This document shows positions 31,547 to 43,900 of a stretch of DNA of 64,000 nt, in pieces (within the stretch, counting starts at the first letter, position 1; the number at the start of each line of letters is the position of its first letter). The DNA lies in the NCBI GenBank assembly GCA_958450365.1, contig CAUEEP010000491.1:124001-188000 (forward strand). Reading direction: 5' to 3'. Both the position numbers and the translations under genes were made by a program. The DNA is from Mesorhabditis belari (taxonomy: Eukaryota; Nematoda; Chromadorea; Rhabditida; Rhabditidae). Under the pieces are notes generated by a model. It ran no database searches, was not told the DNA's origin, and worked only from the letters and a program-made list of their open reading frames with translations.

Positions 31547-31850
31547 TTTTGGCCTCTCACCTCTAACCAAGTACAAGCGTACCAATTTTGGTGGTTTATT
31601 TTAAAAATTTTGAACCAAAGAATTTTGGTGGTTTGTTTACAGAGTTTACTTTTCTAGAAATTGCTCAATTTTTGTTTTTCTCACCAATCACAATCAAAAG
31701 TTTGAGGTCGTCATTCCTTTTTTGCTTTGAAACGGCAGTCTTGCTCTGAAAGTTGAAAGATGCCATGATAGTATTACTACGATAAGCGATGATAGTATTC
31801 CTTGAATGAGTTTTTGCGATTAATTCATTTTATCTCTTAATTTTATCATT

Positions 31851-32225
31851 TTATCTCTTGTTAAAATTTCTTCTAGAAATACTGAGTAAAGCCTCAAAGA
31901 AACCAAATAAACCAGGTTTCAAATCTTCCACAAAACGAGCGAATCGATGCGAATCGCCGACCGAGATCGACACCGCGTAGTAGTCGATATTGCCCCTCCA
32001 ATAATAAGTGTAACTGGTTTTCCAAAAGTAGTACGACATAAGGAGCTAGGTTGATGGGCTGAAGTACTCGCTATCGTAGCAAACGTAGCCAAGGTTTCGA
32101 TGTTTTCGTTGCTTACTGTAAAAAAGCAATTTTAAAAGAAATTCCCCTCACTTGTGCCGATTTCAACACGATAACCGACCAACGGGAAAGTGGCCAAAGG
32201 AATGGAAAGAACAAAACGCTCGACC
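31851..32225 (-). other. Unidentified possible exons
   Basis: Coding-like stretches on the minus strand, VERFVLSIPLATFPLVGYRV before a GTGAG donor and YYFWKTSYTYYWRGNIDYYA, then VSISVGDSHRFARFVEDL. I do not recognise a family and could not join them into one frame. Confidence 0.3.
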
Positions 32226-32556
32226 TTTGTTTATTAGGTTGTCAACTAAATAACCGGACTTTTTTACTAAAAATTGGTTTTAAAAATGTTGAATGCACCA
32301 AATGAAGTACGGTTTGCACCATTGGAAAGACCTATATTTCCTCCGCAAAATGGTTGTTGACAATTTAGATAAGCCTTAGTTTTTGGGGTTTTTCCGAAGT
32401 GCAAAAACGAGTAGGCAACATTGGCGAGAATCGACGGTTGACAACTTTTTTGATGGGGACTGACACTAAGTTTCTATGTTAAAGAAAAATCAATCTCTGT
32501 TACATTTTCAGTAAAATCCATCCAGCTATTTTCTATAAATTTAAAGTTATTCAGAA

Positions 32557-32626
32557 CGCCGGCGGGATTGAACCCTTGACCTCACGACTAAGATACAGGG
32601 CTCCTAGCCAGTCGGCCATGGCGGCG
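32557..32626 (-). tRNA. tRNA-like element (degenerate)
   Basis: Minus strand GCCGCCATGGCCGACTGGCT with B box GGGTTCAATCCC and a nearly paired acceptor. The anticodon arm is irregular, and its core ATCTTAGTC resembles the element at 63022-63090, so both may be one tRNA-derived repeat family. Confidence 0.4.
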
Positions 32627-32639
32627 TTATATGATCAAA

Positions 32640-33886
32640 AATCCTTTTTAGAACTTTTGTTCAAACCAAAATGCAGAAAAAACAACACAGAACAGCTGTT
32701 TTCAAAGTTCGTTCCATAATTTTTTCGCACCCTGTATTACCTAATATTACGGTCTATAATAATCTTACCCCACCAAATTCTCAAATCAAAACTCGAATAG
32801 CCTACGCGATGAAAATCGCTTTGTTTTCTCTCGGCCAGCTGCGAGATTGCTCTGTTGTGACTCTTTTCTCGCAAATTCTGCCACCTACAATGAATCGTTT
32901 TGCCGGCGGTCACAAGGTGTCAATCTTCTCCTTCCCCCCTTTTGACCCTCATTGACACATCAAATTCCATTGTTCTATGTTTTGATCTTTTCTCAAGGGT
33001 AATCCTTTTGGTACTTGCGAACCAATTAACAACAAAATTCATCGAATTTGAATAAGATTTTTGTCATGCAAAATTGGTTACAAGTGAAAACGATAACGAT
33101 TTTGCTGTGTCTTCCACTGTGCACTTATTTCTGGCGAAACACGATGGGTTACGTAGCGAAAAAATTTCTCGCCAACTTCATTTTGTCAAAAACACTTCAA
33201 TTGCTTAGACTCGTTTAACTCCGACTCGTTGACTTGTTTAACTCGTTGCGTTGCACATATCACTATTGGTCATCATTGCTCACTTTTTTGAAATGTCCGT
33301 TCCTTATTCCCAGCTCCCTTCTCACTTTTTCCCTTCACAAAAGTGCCCTTTTCCTCTCACCGATAGGCCATTCACCGGATATCGATTGATCTCTGCCTCC
33401 CCTTCTCTCTTTTCCATTTCCCATATATTTTTTTCTAAGAAACGTGTGTTCCAGGACGGTTTTGCCATGTTTTGCAAATTTTTCGATCTTGTGGTCAAAA
33501 TTTTCCTAGCGTTTGTGCCAAAAAGGCCAAAATTTTGAGCTGTTGACCGTTTTTCGGTTTAGAACTTTCTGGAAATAGTGAAACTTGTGATTTTATTCTT
33601 CTTAGCTTGAGCAATTACATATCTAGAGATGTAAATTTACACGTTTACTCCTGTTTTCCTTTATTTATGCGCTTTTTTGAGACAATTGGCGGCTGTTTTC
33701 CTCCAAAAGCGCCCAACTGTTGACAATTCTGCTACGTCTTACGCTAGGTTATTCCCCCCCGCGCGCGCCTGCCTGTTTTCTTTTCGTAAGCCGACTTCTA
33801 ACTTGTTTATTTTCTTTTTTGCTTACGCTATCTACTTATTTACTTGTTTTCATTTAGAAACGACGCGGCTACAATTACGAAGCGAA
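32640..33886. other. Upstream region of headcase gene, no gene seen
   Basis: AT-rich with pyrimidine-rich patches and a short GC-rich patch near 33750. No family similarity was found. It probably contains the promoter and 5' UTR of the gene starting at 33887, but no defined element is visible. Confidence 0.4.
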
Positions 33887-36507
33887 ATGGGACGACGACC
33901 TGATAGCAAGCGAGCCGTGACGAAGGTGATTTTTAGAACTTTTAAAAATTTAACAGGACCTTTCTCTGGTTGAGCTATACTTGTAGTATCAGTTATGTAA
34001 GACTGAAACTTAAATCTAACGTTCCGTGCACTTTACTAGGCCTCTCGGTTATGTTAAAATGATTTGAAAACTAATTTAGTGACAATTTCTTAGCTATCAT
34101 ATAGAAATATTTTTTCTTTTAGGATGCTCGAACATCCCCCTCACCCCGGCCGACACCACGAACTAGACGAGGGCCACCACCGAAGATCGGGTGCCCAATA
34201 CCGGAGCCACTCGACTGCCTTGTTGGTGAGTTGATTTCTTACGATTGTAAGAGACTAAAAGTTATTCTAATGGTTCAAATGAACTTTTTATTTTAGGAGC
34301 ACTAGTCGGAGAGGATGAAGAGGGGCGAATGTTGTGCTGTACGAATCCTGCTTGCCCACACATGACCACACTAGTGCACGATCGATGTATGGATGCATTC
34401 GAGGAGCATCTTGTTAAAATTCTACAAAACTCTGGTGAGCCTTTTTTGGTTTTGTGAAAACTATTTTATGCTTAGGTTCTGCTCGTGGCTGGACCGATGG
34501 ACAACGACGACAGAATTTATGGGAGAAAAAAGGGCAAGCGCTTGTAGGAAAAGTTTGCAGGTTAGTTTTTTACACTTCTACACTAGTTTCATAAATTAAA
34601 AGCAAGGTGCATTAGCTTGGTTTTACTATATATTTGTGTTTAGATGTCGATGTGGGGGTGGAGTTGTTGTTCGTGATGAAAATCATGACACTGCCCGAGA
34701 GGTATAAGGTTATTTTAAATTTTAGTTGATTGATTTTATTTAGAAACGAGAAAAGCAAGCACTTGAAGCGCAAAAAGGAATAAAGAAGAAGCGGGTGAAA
34801 CGAGAAAGCGGCCTTCCACGACTCAACTATGGGACGAAAGGACAAACACTGTTCCCCGAGCCAAGAGCCAAAGGAAGAACACAACTTCCATCGGAATCTG
34901 AATCGGAAATTTCTTCATTTACAAGCGAGGTGACAATTTTCACATTGCCTATATTCATTCACGTCTTTAGTATGTTGCATCAAGACGTGAATCAATGGCT
35001 TTGTACAAGGATACTGAGGGTTGGGCCACTTCAAGTTTAAATGGAACAAGTTTGTGATAATTTTATTTATTAACGTTTTTCCTTTCCAGATTTCCATGAC
35101 TCAGTTGATGAGACGGGCGACGAATATTACAAGTTCAACACTCCACCACCATCAGCCGTGAAACGAACATTCTCAGACGCAACTCAACATCGATCATTGA
35201 CAACGCCGCTTACGGTTCAAACAGAGGTTTAATTTTCTGGTGAAAAAGACCTAATCAAAAATTTAGAATATCACTCCGGCCAGTGGACGCCATATGATGA
35301 GATCAAGTTGTGGAGGTGTGGACAGCGGCATTGAGATAAAGAGTGGAGCAACTTCTGTGTCTGGCGGTGATGCATGTACTCCAACTGGGTCGGCGCAAAA
35401 CAGCCCACCCGGACACAGCAACATTTTCTATGTAAGTTACTTTTTATTTTAGTTCAAAATGAATTTGAAGATTTTGTGCCAATATATATAAATATCTAGG
35501 CCGCACCGTGCACAACACGACACGGCCGACGATTTCAAACTGAGATCGCACGAAACAAGGTTCTTTTGTTAACGAAATTTATTCAAAGAAAGATTTGCTG
35601 ACTAATTTTTTTAATTCAGCCATCAAAATCGCCACCAATTGTGCCCGGAGGAACACCAGCTTGGCGTCCACTTACGCCTTTATTGCCACCTATCACTGGG
35701 GGAGGATTCGATACTTTATTGGTAAGAATAAATGCGCTCATTGTAGTCAACTTTTAGGAGGGACCACCTGCACCATTGTCGCCATTAGAAGAGATAATGC
35801 GAGGACTATCACAATATACGGCAAAGGGAGACTCGACGATGATTGATTCTGCCTTCGCTCGAGTCAAACCTACCACTGTTTGCGATTCTTCACCACTCAG
35901 CGGAAGGTTGGCATCTTTGAAAGCATTAATTGGCTGTGATTGTCAGAGTCTCTGTTTTTAGGCTCTCGATGGACCGTCCACCGGCTATCCCAGCATTGAT
36001 GTCTCTACAAATGACGCCACCTCCTGAATTTGTCGAACGACACCCATTGTTTACGGAAGACGGATTGCCCTCCTTCTCGCCAGTCTCTCACATCGGATTC
36101 ACCAACTGCTCGAATAAAGCAGGCGTAAGCATTTGTCTGTAATAGAGTTATTGGCTTTGTTTTAGTATTCACGGCTTAATCCAGCTCACCCAGTTTCGAT
36201 TAGCAAAAAGATCACTGGAGGAAGCCACTTTGAGACCGCAACTTCAAACGAACCAAATGTTTGCCTTCTTTCAATGCATTTGTATTGTTGTTTTAGTCTA
36301 CTTCTGAAAGGCGCTCGGTGACACCAATCAATTGGGAGGATGAGGTAGTTGATATAATATGGAGGTTCAAGTTTTACTTTGCTTTAGTTGCCTCCTGAAT
36401 GGGCCAATGCGGACACGATACCTCGCTACCATTTGTTTGGTGGTTTCTCTTCATTCATGTTAGGCGAGACGATCTTTGGACAATCGAGTCTTCCTGGGCA
36501 TTGGTGA
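33887..36507 (+). CDS. Headcase (HECA) homologue, 16 exons
   Basis: Exons: 33887-33925, 34123-34225, 34297-34434, 34476-34560, 34644-34701, 34744-34929, 34971-35049, 35090-35226, 35267-35431, 35500-35559, 35620-35721, 35758-35906, 35962-36124, 36166-36258, 36297-36344, 36388-36507. The N-terminal cysteine/histidine region (GCPIPEPLDC, MLCCTNPACPHM, CMDAFEEHL) is followed by SARGWTDGQRRQNLWEKKGQ and VCRCRCGGG. This matches the headcase signature ARSWSEKQR-QNLW-KKG----K-C-CKCG. A long Ser/Pro-rich middle leads to a C-terminal block FGGFSSFMLGETIFGQSSLP just before TGA. Headcase proteins are cytoplasmic regulators of imaginal or stem-cell growth in flies and partners of Unk in TOR-linked control; function in this species is inferred. 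Introns are short and all boundaries are GT-AG. An earlier non-coding exon cannot be excluded. Confidence 0.85.
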
Positions 36508-38440
36508 ACAAATAGGTGAGTTTTCTTTTATAAACAAAATCAAGCTAGTTCATGGAAGGTTTAAAAAGTTATGAAATGGTTCTTCTTGATATAAAAAGGC
36601 TCTTGATTGGGAGTAAAATGTTTAAAATACGCTATTGGAACTCGAATAAACTAATTGTTTTAGGATTTCGGCTTCATTGCTGCCAACTTTTGCGACTTCA
36701 TTTATGTTACACTTTCTTCTTCGTGCCTTTTTTTTCTAGTGTTGTTTTTTTGTAGACTTTTGTTAAAATATTTCTTGTACGTTTCCCCCGCTCTTTCACG
36801 TTAGGCCGAATTCTTGCCTTCCTGTTGTTCTTTCTCGTCTGGCCTTTTTGGGAGTTCTTATATAATATGGCTTTAAAATCGATCCCAATAATTTATCTAG
36901 GTGTTCATTTCTCCTTGACTTCTATGCATTTTCTTTAATATGAGATGATTTCTTCCTCGGTCATTCCAGGACTGTCCTTATCGATTTTCTTGCCCACCAG
37001 AGTTTTTTAGATAAAAGTTTTTTCCATTATTGGTTTGAAACGAACAAGCGAGCAATTGAGTGGATAAAAGATGAACAAAAATATTAAAGCTTCTAGTTAT
37101 CATATTGTGCTCTGCTTTTTGAAAGGTTTCCAATGGAGTTGGTGCTTCCTTTCCAAAAGTTGATTACTTTCAGCTGTGCCCGACGAAGAGAAAGCCCATC
37201 AAAGAGGCGTTTTCTTTCTGCAACTTGATTAGTTTAAAAAAATTTTCCCCCTCTTTTGGGCAATTTTCTTCCCAACAGAATCAAAATTCCCGAATTTCCC
37301 AGACATTACATATTTATTGCGGTTTGAAGGGAAGTGGTTGGGGGGTTGGGGACACCTTTGACACAGATGCATCACTCCTAAGAAAAGGCAATAAAATGCT
37401 CGACACTTTTCTGGGGAAGTTGATTCGTTCACTTTATTCTCTTTCTTAATGTTATTAGTTTCAAAATAGAGACCAAATGGCATAGCTATCGAATTTTTAC
37501 GATTGGCAATGATCCTGCAAGAATCATTGCCAGTACCAGTATCACCAGTATTTGAGTAACGTTATGAATAGCTGTGGATTTTAATGCCACAGTTTTCGTC
37601 AAATTGCAAAATCTCATGGTAAAATCATCATTTTACCATTTTTGGGTTTTGTAGTGATTATTGTTGTTTTAGATATAATCTTTATTACAGAAATAATAGT
37701 TGGTTCAGTGGTTTGATTGGGAGAGTAGAGACACTCCACGGTACATCACGGCAGCTCGTTCACATTGCTTTTATACGGAACTCAGGCGTTCGTCTCGTCT
37801 TGCACACAATGGAGTTGAACGGATAGCGACGCATATTAAATCTCGCACAATAGGCGTTCGTCCACATACGTGTCTAGCTGGCCATTTCCATATGTGGCTA
37901 TCTCAATCACGAGATCCGCAGTTCAAGAGCTGAAAGCTTTTGGCTAATTTAGCAGCTATGAACCTCATTTTTCATAAAATTGAAAACCCCATAAAAGCTT
38001 CATTTTGTCAACTTTGAGTTTTAAACTATCGTAATTATTCTAATATTTTATTCTAATTCCAACTCTCTATTAGAAGCAGACTCTTCAATAGAATCATCCT
38101 TCCTTACGCATTAGTATTACAAATGTTTGTTGTTGCTGTTGCTGTTGTTGCAACTTTTATTAGTAAATATAATGTAGTTATTCTAATAGATGGTCATGAT
38201 TTTCTATTCTTTGATGCCCTTAAAGACTTTTCAATGAGTTTCATTGTTGATTTAAAAATCAACAATGTTAAAAAGCTGTAGCCCATTTTGATGGCGGGAT
38301 ATTACCGAAAAGTGCCTAAGCTTTTAGATAATGACGTTCGCAAAACTTCCTTTTTCCAAAACTAACAAAATCTTCATTTTCTTTCTACTAATTTTGCCTT
38401 AACTTGTGTTTCCTCATCAAATTTTTACGTTCACGTATCA
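36508..38440. other. Non-coding after headcase gene
   Basis: No convincing exon was seen. A TTGTTGCTGTTGCTGTTGTT run lies at about 38128-38150. An open frame near 37700-37933 shows no family similarity. Confidence 0.4.
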
Positions 38441-38459
38441 TTCATTCGATCAGCCGAAA

Positions 38460-38830
38460 GAAAAGGAAGTTTTACTGTGAAGCGAGCGCGAGAAATATCT
38501 ACGGATTTGTGGCCGAGACGGGCAATGAGTGAGGAAAGAGCGGAAAACGGGTGGAAAGTGAAAGATAAAGGAAATGGGGGAGGCCCTGGATGCCCCCCTT
38601 TTGCTCTCTTTCTGCTGGGGAAATGGATGTGGGAGAAAAGAGAGAAGAGCAAATGCGGGAAATCGATCGTTCGTCCCCCCGTGCATTCCCCTCACATTCT
38701 CCACTTTGCCCTCTCTTTTTCGCCCATATTCTCTCTTTACTGCTTTTCATTTCATCTCCACACACACACACACACACTGTGGCCCTCGGGCCTCCCTCAA
38801 TCGGATCACTCCTACAATCCTTGATACACA
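38460..38830. other. GC/purine-pyrimidine-rich segment with CA repeat
   Basis: This stretch is much less AT-rich than its surroundings, with GAGAGAAGAG-type purine runs, CTCTCTTTTTCG runs and a (CA)n run at 38760-38777. Overlapping long frames on both strands come from the composition. It may be a promoter/5' region for the downstream calcineurin B gene, but no element can be named. Confidence 0.35.
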
Positions 38831-39481
38831 TTGTTTTAGATTTCTTCAGCCGAATCAATAGTTCTTGCTTTAGAAGTGCGATTTTCTTTTTGATTTTTTA
38901 GCTGTAGCTTGTTGGAGTTAAATTGTTACTTATCTAGTTTTTTTTTGCCTCAATTTTTCCTCACTGGCCCCCTGATCCCTCGTTTGAAATCAGCAGCTAC
39001 ACATTCTCGAAATAGCTTGAGAAAAATCATAGCTTCAGAATCAATCTTAAGCTCTATTCAACTTTGAATCGATACGGCTTTATTTCCGAGGCAATATCAT
39101 TATTCTCTCTAAGAGCTGAAGATCTCCTGGACTTTTTAAAAAACTTTCTTCACTCTGCACACTTATTTTGTATCGTTTTTTCCAAAAAAAAAATGATCTG
39201 TCTACTTTGACAGTTTTCTTTCAAAATTTTTTTTTGCTTCGAAACAAACACAAATCATGGCTTTTAACGATTTAACTATCGATTTAACAACTTCTTTTGT
39301 TCAATATCTTTAGAAACTAAAGGAAGTTTCCTGGCGATTTGTATTTGTATTTCAACTTGCGGATTGATAACTTGTGTGTTTCGAATGATAAATTTGAAGT
39401 TTTATCTTTTAATTAAGTTTTAATTAAACGAATTTTATCGATACAAACAATAATTCACTTCAGTCAAAAAATGAACGAAAA

Positions 39482-39712
39482 AAGGGAGGTGGCTACTTTG
39501 CAAATTTTTTACACAAATGGGTCATTTGCGCAACTTGCCATAACTTTCTTCTAAGTGGGCCAATCTTTATGATTTTGGTGTCATTTTGTTGCACTTGTTG
39601 AGATCTAAAAAATGACACAAAAATCATAAAGATTGGCCGACTTAGAAGAAAGTTATGGCGCGAGTTGCGCAAAAGATTTGACGCAAAATAGCCACCCCCA
39701 TAAAAATAGGTT
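39482..39712. mobile_element. Small palindromic MITE
   Basis: GGTGGCTACTTTGC...GCAACTTGCCATAACTTTCT at 39486-39555 is mirrored imperfectly at 39630-39706 (AGAAAGTTATGGCG...CAAAATAGCCACCCC). It is followed directly by the poly(A) tract. Confidence 0.65.
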
Positions 39713-39751
39713 ACAAATGAAGAAAAAGGCCGCCTTAAAGAAAAAGAAAAG

Positions 39752-39998
<247 letters not shown>

Positions 39999-40514
39999 GA
40001 AAGAAAAGAAAGAAATAAAGAAGATAGAACAAAAAAATAAAGAAAAAAAAGAAATAGAAAGAAAATAGCTGAAATGTGGCCGACTACACTAGGACAAGAC
40101 AGAAAAGGGCACATTCTAGTAAACAATGACTCGTAAATAGGTGTTGATTGTAGGTTGTAGTTGTTTTTAAGCTTATTCCCAATAAAATGTATTTTTAAAG
40201 TTGAAAATGTAGTCATATTCTTCAATCGTAATATATTCACATCCATTTTGTAGCTTCAATTCCAAAATCAGATCGCTTATCGCTTGATTTGTAGGAGATT
40301 TTGTTTCAAAATAGGCAACTTCAAAATATCACCTTTATCTCACTATCAGTAATCTCTCTTTACAGCTTCCTCATGCAAATTCGAGACTATTAGCTAAATT
40401 TAAATATCTAAATTTTTCGAACAAGGGAACGCATCATTTTTGTACTATTCTTACCCAAAAACATTGATTTTTAAAAAATTCTTGCTTTACAACTGTAAAA
40501 GATGTGTTTTAATA

Positions 40515-40735
40515 AAACAACACAACAATAGAACAACAAACAAAACAAGAAAACAAGAAAACAACACAACAGCACAACAACAAAACAACACAACAATAGA
40601 ACAACAAACAAAACAACAAAACAACAACACAACAATAAAACAACACAACAACACGACAACACGACAATAAAACAACAAAACAACACAACGATAAAACAAC
40701 AAAACAATAAAACAACACAACAACACAACATTATC
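40515..40735. repeat. (AACAACAC)-type microsatellite
   Basis: About 220 bp made of CAACA/ATAAAACAAC words with no G on the plus strand apart from single substitutions. Long reading frames in it are compositional. Confidence 0.9.
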
Positions 40736-40975
40736 ACTCAAGCATCGACTTTTGCAGCGTTTTTCGCAATTTTCTCAATGCAGCGTTTTTCTTTAGCTTT
40801 TGAAAAACTTTCACAGAATCTCTTTCATTTTCAATGTTTCAAATTATCCAAATATTATTTAATGATAATTTCTCTCAATTTTCAGATTATCTGAAATCCT
40901 TTCTTCTGCTCTCCATTCGCCTCATTCGCCCCTTTTTCTTGATCTCATCGCTTTCACAGCAAAGCATCACCAAAA

Positions 40976-43900
40976 ATGGTTTGTTTTTAAAAAAATTAAA
41001 CAGATTAAAGTACAATAATAGATAACAACTTAAATAGCTCATTTTCTTAAATGCAAATCCAAATATTCAACGAGAAATTTGGCTAATTCGGCTTTGCAAG
41101 TAAAAAAGCTAGCTAAGAAGTTTTCTAAGGTTATTTTGATCTTAAAAAAACCGGAGTTTTTAAGTTTTTAAGTTTTCAAATCCGATAATGAAATATTCAA
41201 TTCAAAAAACGGATTTTATGAGCAAATTGCTCATTAAAAAACACAAACAAACACAAGAAAAGAAAAAGAAAATTCCCCTCGGCAACCATTGCCAACCCAG
41301 GTGATAACGGTGAGAAAAAGCCAGATTTTTGTGGGCATGTTACCACTTTTTTTTGCTTCAAGCCATTTTTCGAAAATACATTTGGCTATATAATAGATAT
41401 TCAGCTATTAAAAGATATTTAAAGGTGTTTTCAAAAATGCTTCATTTTTCAGGGTAACGAGAGCAGCTTGCCGATGGAAATGTGCAGTAATTGTAAGTTT
41501 TTTTTGCTGATAAATGAATTCAGAAAAGTTTTACACAAAATTGTTGGCTAATTCTTAAATTTAAATCTTATTTCTCGAAGATTTTGTGTATTTTTTAAAA
41601 TTCTTTTACAATTATTTAATTTCTTGTTTATTTCTTGTTTATTTGTTAAGGCAATGACTCAATTGGCAATTTATTTTTTGTAGAGTTGAGCAAATTTGAT
41701 GATTTTGCATCAAAATGTTCGTAAGGGTCTCTAGAATAAAACTTATCCCTTCGTTTTTGGTTCTAGACTCTCGTTGTCGAGTTACGAGCCCCAAACTGCA
41801 GGGTACCACAAAATTTCCCATACAAAATGACCAAAAAACCGCTAAAGCTAAATTTAAAAAATTTCTGTCAGAGGGATTTGAAAAATTCCTTCAGATTCGG
41901 AATCAGCACAATTTTCCGCATCTAAAAAAAGTACTCCCAGAAACATCCGATAGAAAACGCATTTTCGCGCCGATGTGCAACGTACTTGATTTCTCCCAAT
42001 CCAAAGGGAGTTAACTCTTGTCTTTCTATCAATGACTCAATTTTGGAGAAAATTAGAGATCAGACCAAAAGCTCGTGCGCCGCTGGGACTCGAACCCGCG
42101 ACCTTTCGCTTACCAAGCAACTATGCTAACCAGTACACCACAACGTACTTGATTCCTCCCAATCCAAAGGGAGTTAAGAGAGTCTCCAAAAGGACTCTTG
42201 TCTTTCTATCAATTCTATCAATCCTCAAATTTCTTTGAATATTAAGATTAAAGCTTAAAAAGTACTGAATTAAATTTAAAGCTATCTAAAGAAATTAAAA
42301 TTTTCCATTTTCCAATTCCATTTCCAGTTGATGCCTACGAGATCCGTCGATTAGCCCGTCGCTTCAAAAAGTTGGACATCGACGGGTCAGGCTCGTTGTC
42401 CGTCGAAGAGTTCATGTCATTGCCCGAACTACAACAGAATCCGCTTGTACAGGTGAGAGAACAAAGGAAAATTTTGCTTCAAGCCATGCATTGTTAATAT
42501 ATTAGGCCCGATTTTGAAACCTTTTATCTTCTTACCTCTTTTTACCTAGAAAACTCTTTTCACAAAGAATTTTTATTCAATTTTTCGACAAAATCTAATC
42601 AAATCAAGCACAATTCTAGTTTTGCTCAGCACTTAGCGGAAGGTTTATCTCGAAATTACGCTCTTTTTTATTAATTGAATTTCAAACATTATCAAAATGT
42701 TACCAAAAAGTTTATCAAACAAAAGAAATGCATCTTTTTTTCATTTTTAAAGGAATTTTTGTTAAAATTATAATTTGTTTAGTAATTTAGTAATTCGAAA
42801 AACATTATTCTGGTGAAAAGGTTTCAAAATCAGACCTTCAATTTTGAACCCATTCAAATCAGAGGTCCGATTTTGAAACCTTTTCACTTTTTCAGCGTGT
42901 CATTGACATATTTGATGAGGACGGAAACGGGGAAGTCGATTTTCGAGGTTTAAATTAAAATTTTAACATTTAAAATTTGAAATTCTTCTAGAATTCATAC
43001 AAGGAATCTCGCAATTCAGCGTCAAGGGCGACAAGTCGACAAAGCTGAAATGTGAGTTTGGAAAAGGGTAAAGAGCTGCAAATTTTGATTATTGAATGTT
43101 TCATTTAAAAATCAAACCAGTGAAATTTCTGAATTATTGAACTCAGGCAATAGTTTATGAAACATTTAAAACATTGCTACTTTTAGTTGCTTTCCGCATC
43201 TATGACATGGATCGAGATGGTTTCATTTCGAATGGAGAGCTTTTCCAAGTGGGTTTGGCAACTAGTGGAATTTATGCCTTGATGCCGAGAAAATTCATGC
43301 TCAGTTACCTTTCACTTTTTCTAAAAAATTACGCTCCATTGTGCTTTAAGTAAAAAAAAAGTAAATTCAAAGGTTTAATTAAAATGATATTATAATAATA
43401 ACTGTGTAACTAATAGCGTAGCGGAAATCTAGCGGAAAAAACTACAGAGTGTTCCAAAAAAAGTCACTTCATTGCGACTTCTTTTCTTTTTTCTCAGAAT
43501 TGTTATTGGCTTCTGGTGGTTGTTGTAAAGTGAATATTTTGTGCAAATTTTTGATATTTTGTCACTTTTTTCCGATTTCATGACTTTCCTATACATGAAA
43601 TTTCTGAACCACGATGGTCACCACCATGAGATTTTTGCTATAAAATTAAAACTTCCTACTGGCATTGTGGTGTCATAATAGAGTTAATATGTAAAATAAG
43701 ATTTTTAGATCTTAGTTTACAAACAAACCCTTTATTCATCTACATTATATGATAATCTGTCGTACATAAGAGATTTTCAATTCACCTTCAATTCAAAAGT
43801 GTCCCGTTTTTCCAAGGAAACGCAAAACAATAAAGTGCATGGTTTGTGTAAATTTGTATTTATCCTAATAGTGTTTATTATGCGCCATGATGTTAGTAGA

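Noticed and set aside
37700..37933. Small basic protein
   Set aside because: Single open frame without homologue, splice neighbours or second-copy conservation.
38431..38901. Several overlapping open frames on both strands
   Set aside because: They overlap in five frames in a low-AT, purine/pyrimidine-rich segment, as expected from composition; no domain similarity.
40471..40741. Cys/Leu/Phe/Val-rich frames on the minus strand
   Set aside because: Compositional product of the AACAACAC microsatellite.
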